Shown here in pieces: positions 25,733-36,200 of a stretch of DNA of 64,000 nucleotides. The position numbers were made by a program, and so were the translations under genes. The notes beneath the pieces were generated by a model. The model had not been told where the DNA came from. It ran no database searches and saw only the letters and a list, made by a program, of their open reading frames with translations. The DNA comes from Nocardia vinacea NBRC 16497 (GTDB taxonomy: Bacteria > Actinomycetota > Actinomycetes > Mycobacteriales > Mycobacteriaceae): assembly GCF_000308835.1 (NCBI RefSeq), contig NZ_BAGN01000204.1:1-64000 (forward strand), given 5' to 3'. Each line of letters starts with the position of its first letter. Position 1 is the stretch's first letter.

Positions 25733-26398
25733 TCAGTGCTGTGTTTCGGCGGCGGTCCGCAGGTCGGCCAGCCAGGCCTCGAGGCCCGCACCGAGAAAGT
25801 GGGTGGAGGTCGGCACGTCCGCTTCGACCTGGGCTCCGTTCCAGTTCTCCTCGGTGCGCACCAGGACGCCGCCGTCCACCGGGGTGAAGGTCCAGACATG
25901 AATTCCGCCGTCGATGCCCATCCCATCACCGATCGCCGGTCCGCTCCAGCGGATGCACCGGGCGGGCTGCAGCTGCTGGACGGTGGAGGTGATTGTCAGG
26001 GTGGTCGCGGGGGTCGTGGCGGTGGCGGGGGCGGGTGTGGTCCACCGGAATTGCGAACCAGCCTGCAGCGGCCCCGAATCCAGACGTTCGATGCTGGTGA
26101 CGGGCTTCTGCCAGGACGGCCAGCGTTCAACGTCGGTCTGCAGATTCCAGACGGCATCCAGCGGTGCTTTGATCACGGCCTCGGTCCGGTAGTGAATCGG
26201 GGCGGCGGTGTCGATGCCCGCACCCTCGCAAGTCGGCGGAGCCGAGTCGGCTGGGCCGTCGGCATGCGCAGAGGTGACCGTGGCGCCCAGGAATGCGGCG
26301 GTCAGCGCGATCCCGAGCAGAGCGGCCCGCCCGCGGCGATGGATGGTGCCGGACTCCGCGTGCGCCTTCGGTGTGGCGGACAGGCGAGTGTCGTTCAT
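25733..26398 (-). CDS. Exported SRPBCC family protein
   Basis: The protein has 221 residues. ATG 26398 was chosen over ATG 26413, because the latter lies inside the GAGGAG ribosome binding site. The N-terminus has a Tat/Sec-like signal (RRGRAALLGIALTAAFLG, cleavage near SAHA about residue 47). The mature part is an SRPBCC domain with IHYRTEAVIKAPLDAVWNLQTDVERWPSWQKP, a Ser/Thr/Ala/Pro-rich loop (PATATTPATT) and a C-terminal helix GLEAWLADLRTAAE. It would bind a hydrophobic molecule outside the cytoplasmic membrane. It is divergent from a TetR-type regulator, which probably controls it. Confidence 0.83.
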   Translation of the reverse strand: MNDTRLSATPKAHAESGTIHRRGRAALLGIALTAAFLGATVTSAHADGPADSAPPTCEGAGIDTAAPIHYRTEAVIKAPLDAVWNLQTDVERWPSWQKPVTSIERLDSGPLQAGSQFRWTTPAPATATTPATTLTITSTVQQLQPARCIRWSGPAIGDGMGIDGGIHVWTFTPVDGGVLVRTEENWNGAQVEADVPTSTHFLGAGLEAWLADLRTAAETQH

Positions 26399-26461
26399 GG
26401 TTCTGCTCCTCATCTACGGGCTCACACAAAAGTTTGTGAGCATCTATTGCAATGGTGAGAT

Positions 26462-26505
26462 GGTATAACGCTTTCTTGGTGAGAGGCAAGAGCAAAAGTG
26501 ATACC
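26462..26505. promoter_or_regulatory. Nested inverted repeats between SRPBCC and TetR genes
   Basis: TCTTG (26474-26478) and CAAGA (26487-26491) pair around an 8-nt spacer, and GGTAT (26462-26466) with ATACC (26501-26505) forms an outer pair nearly concentric with it. The region is AT-rich relative to its surroundings and lies between divergent starts at 26398 and 26550, as expected of the operator of the adjacent TetR protein. Confidence 0.5.
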
Positions 26506-26549
26506 TTCTAACCGAAGATCGTGACGCACAGCCGGAAAGGGAGCGGCCC

Positions 26550-27197
26550 ATGGCAAACCCAGGTGCGAAGACCCCGCGGGAGCGCTATCGAGTGCAGATG
26601 CGGGCGGAAATCAAGCAATGCGCCTGGCAGCAGATCGCCACGGCGGGGGCGTCCGCGCTGTCGCTGAACGCCATCGCCAAACAGGTGGGCATGAGCGGCC
26701 CCGCTCTGTACCGGTACTTCGCCAGCCGCGACGAACTGATCACCGAACTCATTCGCGACGCCTACCGCAGCCTCGCCGACACCTTGCGCGCGGCCCGAGA
26801 ATCCGGCGCCGACCTGGCCGGACTGGCCTACGCGCTACGGGAGTGGGCCTTGGCCGACCCCCAGCGATACTTCCTCATCTACGGCACGCCCGTCCCCGGG
26901 TACCACGCACCCGACGACACCACCGAGATTTCGAACGAGATCATGACGATGCTGATCGAGGCATTCTCCGCGCTGCCCGCGGACTTACCGGCGACACCGT
27001 TCGACACCCACCTCGAACGCCATCGCCGATGGGCCGCCGACCGCTCGGTACCAACCACAGCTCTGCACCGAGCGGTGTCCTTCTGGACCCGGCTGCACGG
27101 TGTCCTCTCCCTCGAACTCGCCGGACATTTCACCGGAATGGAATTCGACCCGGCCCTACTGTTCGCCGATGAACTCGACGCCCTCATCACACACTGA
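26550..27197 (+). CDS. TetR/AcrR family transcriptional regulator
   Basis: The protein has 215 residues; ATG 26550 follows AAGGGAG. The N-terminal helix-turn-helix is IKQCAWQQIATAGASALSLN through AKQVGMSGPALYRYFASRDEL (about residues 18-60), a canonical TetR DNA-binding domain. The C-terminal part (ALREWALADPQRYFLIYGTPVPGY, HRAVSFWTRLHGVLSLELAG) matches the WHG-type ligand and dimerisation domain. It likely represses the divergent SRPBCC gene and itself through the inverted repeats at 26462-26505. The ligand is unknown. It ends 18 nt from the end of the convergent NRPS gene; no terminator hairpin was seen between them. Confidence 0.9.
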   Translation: MANPGAKTPRERYRVQMRAEIKQCAWQQIATAGASALSLNAIAKQVGMSGPALYRYFASRDELITELIRDAYRSLADTLRAARESGADLAGLAYALREWALADPQRYFLIYGTPVPGYHAPDDTTEISNEIMTMLIEAFSALPADLPATPFDTHLERHRRWAADRSVPTTALHRAVSFWTRLHGVLSLELAGHFTGMEFDPALLFADELDALITH

Positions 27198-27215
27198 TCA
27201 CGCCGCAGCAGCGTG

Positions 27216-30200
27216 TCACAACCACTCGTGCAGGACTTCCGCGATACGCCGGAGCGCCGCATCGGTGGTCATCCGCCAGTGTGTGGTGGCCACCGGATGG
27301 TTGTGCACGGAACCGGCCACCGCGGGCGTCCAGGTCGCGGCGCCGACGGAACCCGTCGGATCGTCGAGGGTAGCGGTGAAGTAGACGAGGTCTCCGTCGA
27401 AGGACCGCGCACGATATGCCGCGTCGAGAGCCGCCGAATCGATCGCCGCGGCCACGACCCGTTCGATCCGCGCGGCCCCGAAGGATGCGAACGGCTCGGG
27501 GAGCGTGCTCAATCGCTGTGCCAGCTCAGACAATTCCACCGTTTCGTCCAGGCCGAATTCCGCGGCTCGAGCGCCGAGCAGTCCACCGAGAAGTTCTGGC
27601 ACCGTCACCTCGATCCCCGCGAGTTTGGATCCGGCGCCGATGTCGAGTAGTCGACTGTCCATCATGCCCAGCAGCGCCACCTGCGCGCCTTCGTCCTGGA
27701 GTTGGACGGCCATGGCATGCGCGAGCACACCGCCGAGTGACCAGCCGAGCAGGTGGTAGGGACCCTCCGGTTGCACCTCACGAACGTGTTTGACGTAGTG
27801 CCGCGCCCAATCCTCGATCGAATCCGGCAGTGGGTCCGCTGAACTCAGCGCGGGTGACTGGAGTCCGTAGATGGGCCGATCCGCATCGAGATGGGCGGCC
27901 AGCCCGGCGAACGACCACGCGATGCCCCCGATCGGATGGATACAGAACAGCGGCTCGGCGGTGCCCGAAACCCGCAGCGGCAACAGCACATCGAATGCCG
28001 CGTCGGCACCGGCGCCCTCTGTGCCGCGCGCACGCAGCTCCGCGACGATGCCCGCGGGGGTGGGGGCGGTGAACACCCACATCACCGGAATCGTTTCGGC
28101 CATCGCTTCGCTCAACCGAGCCGTCAGCTTGGTCGCGATCAGTGAATTGCCGCCGAGTTCGAAGAAGTTGTCATCCAATCCGATACGATCCAGGCACAGT
28201 ACATCCGCGAAAATCTCGCAGACCATGGTCTCGAGCGCTGTCGTCGGTGCGCGGAAAACGCGGGTCCCGAGCTCCGGTTCCGGCAGTGCAGCGCGGTCGA
28301 GTTTGCCGACCTGGGTCAACGGGACGTCGTCGAGGACCACGATCGCCGCGGGAACCATATGCGACGGCAGGGTCCGTGCGGCCCAGCGGATCAGCCGATC
28401 CGGATCGATCACCCGGTCCTGGGCGGCCACCACGTACGACACCAGAACCGTTGCCCCAGCGGAATTCTCCCTGCCGACCGTGACGGCGAAATCCACTTCC
28501 GCATGGGCGGCCAGCACCGCGTCGATCTCGCCGAGTTCGATTCGGAAGCCACGGATCTTCACCTGGAAATCGGTACGGCCTCGATAGTCGAGTTCGCCCT
28601 CGGCATTCCATGCCACCAGATCACCGGTGCGATACATCCGGGCACCAGGCTGGAACGGGTTGGCGACGAAACGATCCGCCGTCAGGTCAGCGCGGCCGAA
28701 GTAGCCCCGCGCCAACTGCACTCCGGCCAAGTACAACTCACCCGCGACGCCGACCGGAACCGGGCGCAACCGCGAATCCAGTACGTATACCTGACTGTTC
28801 CACGCCGGTCTGCCGATCGGCACGGCCAGTTCATCGGACCTGCGCACCTGATGGCTGGTGATCGACACCGCCGCCTCGGTCGGGCCGTACAGGTTGTACA
28901 GCGACGTATCAGGCGCCGCCGTCGCGAATCGGCGCGCCAGCGCGGCAGGCAGCGTCTCACCGATCGCCAGCACCTGGCGCAACGAGTCCGGCAGCCGACC
29001 CGTCAGCAATGCGTCGAGCATCGATGGCACCGCGTGCAGCGTGGTCACGCCCGCACGTGTCATCAGCTCGTTGAGGTATGCCGGGTCGCGGTGGCCATCC
29101 GGCGCTGCGATTACCAGGCGGCCGCCGCAGGCCGGGGCCGACCAGAATTCCCAAACGGACAAATCGAACGTCGCCGCTGTCTTCAACAACACCGCGTCAT
29201 CGACGGTCAATCCGAATTGCGCTGTCTTCCAGACCAACTGGTTGACGATCGCGCCGTGTGTGACCGCGACCCCCTTCGGGCGACCCGTGGAACCCGACGT
29301 GAAGATCACATAGGCCGTGTGCTCGGCGCGCAACGGCGCGATCCGCTCTGCGTCGGCGATCGGCGCGGCGTCCACCGCGGACAGGTCAAGTCGATCGATC
29401 AGCACCACCGGCGCGGCGGTGGTCTCGAAACCAGCATCGGCATTCGTCAGCACACAAACCGGTGCCGCCGTCTCCAGCATGTAGTCGGTCCGCTGCGCGG
29501 GTTGATCCGGATCGACCGGCACGTACACACCGCCGGCCTTGCTCACCGCATACATCGCCACGACCAGATCCACCGAACGCCGAATAGCCAACGCCACCCG
29601 TGACTCCGGGCCCACACCCGACGAAATCAAGTACCGCGCAACCTTGTTCACGCGTCCATCCAGCTCACCGTAGGTGATTCGAGTGCCATCGGCAGCGACC
29701 AGCGCCGTGGACTCCGGTGTGGCAGCGACAGTCTCGTCGAGCAGCGACACCAATGTGGTGGCCGTATTCACCTGGTGCGCGGTGTCGTTCCACGCCGTGC
29801 GGATTCGTGTGTGTTCTTCGGTCGCGAGCAGATCGATAGCACCGACCGGCACCTGCGGATCCGCGATCACGGCATCGAGCACCCGCACGAACCGGTCCAC
29901 GAAACTCCGCACCGTCGACTCGTCGAACAGATCCGCGGCGTAGGTGAAGAAGCCGCCGATACCCGTCGGCACACCGTCCTCGTCGTAGCTGTCGGCCATG
30001 ATCACATGCAGATCGAACTGCGACAGCTGTCGATCCGTTTCCAACGCCGTGACGGTCAAGCCCGGCAACTCCATCCTGGCCGGGGCCAGATTCTGGAACG
30101 ACAACCCCACCTGGAACAGTGGATGCCGCGCCGTCGAGCGCACCGGATTCAGCACTTCGACCAATTGCTCGAACGGCACATCGGCATGGGCGAACGCTTG

Positions 30201-33200
30201 CACGTCGATATCGCGTTGCCGCGCAAGCAAATCCGTGAAACTCGCACCCGCATCCACCCGGGTACGGAACACCAGGGTGTTGACGAACATGCCGATCAGA
30301 TCGTCCAGCACCGCCTCACCCCGGCCCGCTATCGGTGTACCGATCGCAATATCGTCGGTGCCCGACAAGCGAGCCAGCAACACTGCCAGTGCGGTATGCA
30401 CAACCATGAACAGTGTCGCGCCCTCGGCCCGTGCCAGCCCCGCCAACGCCGCATGCGCACGCGCATCGATGTGCAACTCCACTCGGCCGCCTGCGAAGGA
30501 CTGCACCGCCGGCCGCGGCCGATCTCTCGGCAACTCCAACTGATCCGGCAGGTCGGCAAGGGCTCGTCGCCAGTAGGCGATCTGCTCGGCCGCCATCGAC
30601 CCGGGCTGGTCCGCATTGCCGAGCAACGCACGTTGCCACAGCGTGTAATCCGCGTACTGCACGGCCAGCGGCGACCAATCCGGTGCCCGGCCCAGCGCGC
30701 GAGCCGCGTATGCCGACGCCAGATCACGAGTTAGGGGGCCACCGGAGTAGCCGTCACCCGCGATGTGGTCGACGACCATGGCCAGCACGAATTCGCCGTC
30801 CGAGATCCGGAGCAGCACGGCGCGGACGGGCACTTCGGAAGTCACGTCGAAAGTCGTCGAAATCAGTTCCAGCACAGCCGATTCCACCTCGGCGGCACCG
30901 ATGGTCCGGACCTCCAGCCGCGGCACCTCGGAGTGACCGGGAGGCAGGATGACCTGCACCGGATCCGCTGGATCCCCTGGCTGCGGATATATGGTTCGCA
31001 AGATCTCATGGCGCACAACGACATCGGTGAAGGCCTGCCCCAACGCGGCGATATCCAGATCGCCGGTCAAACCGATCGCGACAGGAATGTTGTATGCGGT
31101 CGACTCGGTATCGAATCTGTTGAGAAACCACATCCGTTGCTGTGCGGGCGACAGCGGAATACGCTCCGGCCGTGGGCCCGCGACCAGGGCGCGGCGACTC
31201 CCGGTACCGGTGAGCTTCGCCACCTCCCGCGCACAACCCGCGACGGTGGGCGCGGCGAACAGCACACGCACCGGAACCCGGGCATCCAGTGCCATGCCGA
31301 GGCGAGCGGTCACCCGCGTGGCGAGCAGCGAATTGCCGCCCAGCTCGAAGAAATTGTCGTCGGCGCCGATCCGCTCGATGCCGAGCACCTCGGCGAACAC
31401 ACGGGCTACGGCGCGTTCCGCTACCGTCGACGGTTCCCGGTAGGTGCGCGCCGCGAACTGCGGTTCGGGGAGGGCATTTCGGTCGAGTTTGCCGACCGCG
31501 GTCAATGGAATCTCGTCGAGCACCACAACCGACGCGGGAACCATATGCGACGGCAGGCTTCGCGCAGCCCACCGCGCCAGTTGATCCGGATCCAGCGACC
31601 GGCCCAGCACATACGACACCAGAATCGTGGCCCCGCTGGGGTTTTCGCGCCCGATGGTTACCGCGTAGTCCACGTCGGGGTGCGCGGCGAGCACCGCGTC
31701 GATCTCCCCGAGCTCGATGCGGAAGCCACGGATCTTCACCTGGAAGTCCGTGCGGCCCAGGTACTCCAACTCCCAACCGGTGGCCGTGGCATTCGGTACC
31801 CCGACCCAGCGGACCAGATCGCCGGTCCGGTACATCCGGTCGCCCGGCGGACCCCACGGATTCGCGACGAAACGTTCCGACGTCGAGCCGGAACGTCCGT
31901 GATAGCCGCGGGCGAGTGCCGGGCCCGCCAGATACAGCTCACCGGTGACACCCGCGGGCACCGGGTGCAATCGCTCATCGAGCACCGCCGCCCATCCGCC
32001 TGGTACCGGACGGCCGATCGTTATCCGTTGTCCCGCAAGCAGAGTCGTGTAGGTGGCGCCGATCGTTGCCTCGGTCGGGCCGTATCCGTTGATGAAGCGG
32101 CGACCCGGCTGCCACCTGGCAAGCAGTTCGGGAGTGGTGGCTTCGCCCCCTGCGGAGACCACCGCCAAGTCGTCCAGGGCAGCGGGATCGACGGTGCCGA
32201 GCAGCGCAGGGGTGATGATCGTATGTGTAACCCGTTCGCCGCGCAGCAGGTCGTGCAGTTCGGTGCCGCCGACGATATCCGGTGCGGCGATCACCAGGGT
32301 GGCACCGGTGTAGAACGCGCTGGAGAACTCCTCGACCGATTGGTCGAAACTCGGCGAACACACATGCAGCATCCGATGTTGCGGCCCGAGTCCGAGCATG
32401 TCGACAGTGTGGCCGACGAGCCCACCGAGCCCGGCGTGGGTGACGGCGACCCCCTTGGGCAATCCCGTAGACCCTGACGTGTAGATGACATAGGCCGGAT
32501 GCGACATGCGCAGCGGCGCACGACGGTCTGCGTCGGTCACGGCGGCAGCCGAGTGGGCGGCGCAGCGTGCGAGCACCGCGGGATCGTCGAACACCAGCCA
32601 ATCCACCGTGTCGGGTAGATCCGCGTGCTGAGCGACCGTAATGCCCACCACCGCACCGGAATCGGCCACCATGTGCCGCACCCGGTCCACCGGATAGCTC
32701 GGATCGACCGGCAGATACGCGCCACCGGCCTTGGCGACCGCCCATACCGCGGCGATCATCTCGTACGAACGTCGCATCGCCAGCGCCACCACCGTCTCCG
32801 GCGCGACACCTCGATCGATCAGTTCGCGCGCCACACGCGACGACAGCTCGTCGAGCTCACCGTAGGTATACGTCCGCCCCGCGTCGCGCACCGCGACTCG
32901 ATCACGCCCGAAACCGACGCCCCGGGCCAGCAGATCCGGCAGCATCCCGACGGTAGCGGGGGCGCCGCCGCCCATCCGGGTCAGCCGCTCGTACTCGTCG
33001 TCGACCAACAGCGGCAGATCGCGCACCCGCGTCGCGGGCTCGTCCACGACCGCCGCCAGCACCCGGACGAACCGGCGGGCAAACATCTCCGCCGTACCGT
33101 CATCGAAAAGATCACGCGTGAAAGACATCTCGCCGCGCACCCGGTCCGAGTCGCCATCCGCGGCCGACATCGCCAGCGCCAGATCCCCGACCTCGCCCGG

Positions 33201-36200
33201 CGGACTCTGGAACGACAGAGCCACCTGGAACAGGGGATGCCGATCCGGCGAACGTCGCGCTCCCAACAGATCGACCAACTCGTCGAACGGAATGCCCGCG
33301 TGCGTGAACCCTTGCAGTTCACACCGGTGTGCCTCCGGTAGAAGGTCGGCGAAGCGCGCGGCCCGATCCACGCGGGTACGCAGCACCAGCTCGGCGCCGC
33401 GGCCGCCTGGCGTCGGAGTGCCGATCGCGATGTCGTCGGAGCCTGACAGCCGCGCGAGCACTACCGCCAATGCCGTGCGCACCACCGCGGTCCATGTCAC
33501 GCCCGCCGTGCGCGCAAGCTGTCGGAGACCCAGGTCTACCTCGCCCGGTACCGAGAACTCCACCTGCCCACGGACATCGGACCGCACCGCCGTGCGCGGC
33601 CGGTCCGTGGGCAGCTCCAGCCGATCGGGCAAGCCCGCCAGTGCGGTGCGCCAGTACCGAGACCTGGTGATCGGGTCATCCGATTCGGTGTCGCACAGCA
33701 GCGCGATATCGGCCGCGGCACGCTCCGGTGTCGCGAGCAGATCGCTGAGCACGCGGCGCAGCCGATCGGCCACGGCCTGCGCCGTCTCGTCGGCGACGAT
33801 ATCGCGCCGATACTTCACCTGCACCAGCGTCCGGGTATCCAGGAAGACCACAACCGTGATCGGATAGTGCGTGAAGTCGGCCCCGCGCATTTGCTCGATC
33901 CGCAACCCGTCGATGGCGCCGCCGGCCTGCTGCAGCCCCTCGGCGTCGACCGGGTAGGACTCGAAGACCAGCATCGTGTCGAAGAGGTCGTCACGGGGGA
34001 TGGCACCCGACGGAGCTTGCGGAGTCGGCGGGGTGGGTGGGCACTGGGGGATGGCAGCCGACGGAGCTTGCGGAGTCGGCGGGGTGGGTGGGCACTGGGG
34101 GATGGCAGCCGACGGAGCTTGCGGAGTCGGCGGGGTGGGTGGGCACTGCCGGGCAGCGACGCGTTGGATGGCGCCGAGTCCGAGGTGGTGATGGTCCAAC
34201 AGTGATGCTTGCTCGCCCTGCAAACCCTCCAGCAGAGCCCGCACCGTTGTGCCGCGATCGAACCGGATCCGCACCGGGATGGCATCCACGAACAGGCCGA
34301 TCATGTCGCCGATACCGTCGAGTTGCGGCGGTCTGCCGGAGACGGTCGCGCCGAAGACGACATCGTCGCGTCCGGTGCTACCGGCGATGACCAGACCCCA
34401 TGCCGCCTGTATCACCGTATTGGCGGTGACTTCGGCCGTTGCCGCGAACGCCGTGAGCGCCGAGGTCTGTGCGGTCGGCAGATCGAATTCACAGACGCCG
34501 AACCCGTCGCCGGTCGCCGTGGGCCAGACCAGTTCAGGGGCGAGCATGGTCGCGGTGGCGCCGGTCAACACGTCCGACCACGCGCGTACCGCGGCTTCCC
34601 GGTCCTGTTGCGCGAGCCACCGCAGGTAGTCGCGGTAGGGCCGGACCGGTGCGAGCAGTGACGTGTCGCCGCCGGTCGCGTACAGGACGAGGAGCTCCTT
34701 CATCAACAGCGGCATCGACCAGCCGTCGAGCAGGATGTGGTGTCCGGTCAACACGAGGTGGCTGTGTTTACCCGCCCCGCCGACTCCGCAAGCTCCGTCG
34801 GCTGCCATCCCCGTGTGTTCATGGTGCCCGGAGTCGTTGGTGTACACCGTGAATCGCAGCAGCGGCGCCACCGCCGGATCGAATCCGCGTCGCCGCTCGG
34901 CGACCAGCAGTTCGGGCAGCTCGGCCTCGGACACGCCGTCGACAACCTGCCACGGCACCTCGACCCCGTCCAGCACCAGCTGCACCGATGTCCCGTCGAC
35001 CGTGGGTACGAAGGCCGACCGCAGGTTCGCGTGCCGGTCCAGAATGGTCTGCGCGGCTCGGCGCAACCGGCCCATATCCAGCTCGCCCGTCAGCCGTGCC
35101 GCCAGCTGGATTATGTAGGCGTCGACCGAACCGTCCAGCAGCTCGATGAGCACCCGCAGCGAATTCTGCAGCGGTGACAGCGGCAGCACATCCGACAGTC
35201 CAGGATGATTCCGCCGCCACTGGTCCAACTCGACCTGAGAGACCCGCACAAGCGGCACATCCGACGGAGTCAGACCACCGGCAGCCGGATCCGTCGAGTG
35301 GTCGGCAATCGCGGTGAGCGCGGCCAGCCAGTCCTCGGCCAACTCCCGTACCGCCGCCTCGTCGAGAATCGCGGCGGCAAAGGCGAACGACGCCACCATC
35401 CGCGGGCCATCCGCGGTATCGCTGACGATCGTGTTGATGTCGATCACCGCGGACAATGGGAGGTCCGGATTCGGCTCTGCGGCAATAGCTCCCAGTTCTC
35501 CGGTCGGCAACCAGTCCGAGAGGCCATCGGGCACCGCACCCGTCGAGACACGGCCGAGGTAGTTGAAGCTGATCTGCCCGAGATCACCGGCCAGCGCGTC
35601 GGCGGTATCCGGATTCAGATGCCGCAGCAGGCCGAAACCGATGCCTCGATCCGGCACGGAAAGCAGTTGCTCCTTCACCGATTTCAGCACCGCCCCGGTT
35701 GCCTCGCCACCGGCGTGGGCGGCTTCGGTGTCGATTCCGGACAGGTCGATGGCCACCGGACTGATGCTGGTGAACCAACCCACGGTGCGGGTCAGATCAG
35801 CGCCGGGCACCGCGTCTTCCTCGCGACCGTGCCCCTCGAGCCGCAGCCGAGTGACCGGAGCATCGACGCCGCGCCGCGCCCGCCAGGAACGCACCGCCAT
35901 CGCGAGCGCGGCGAGCAGACTGTCGTTGGCACCGCCCTGGTACAGCGCGGGAACCTTGGCGAGTACCGCGTCGGCGACCTCGACCGGAACCCGGATATCG
36001 AATACGCCCCTGGTCTGGAAGGTATCGGCGACCGGGTCCAGGGCACGCGCGCCTAACAGCGGATCCGGCGTGGCCAACACCCGCTGCCAATAGCCGAGTT
36101 CCTCGACACGGTCCGGTGTGGCAGCCGCTTCCACCAAGGCGTGCGCCCAGCGCCGGAAGGAGGTGCCGACGGTGGGCAAAGCCACCGGCTGCCCGGCGCT

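Noticed and set aside
33997..34149. Possible CRISPR array
   Set aside because: Three directly adjacent units without spacers, inside a coding frame; a tandem repeat instead.
33867..34390. Plus-strand frames with repeated peptides (RSLRSRRGGW, ADGACGVGGVGG)
   Set aside because: They are read-throughs of the 51-bp DNA repeat on the strand opposite to the NRPS and not genes.
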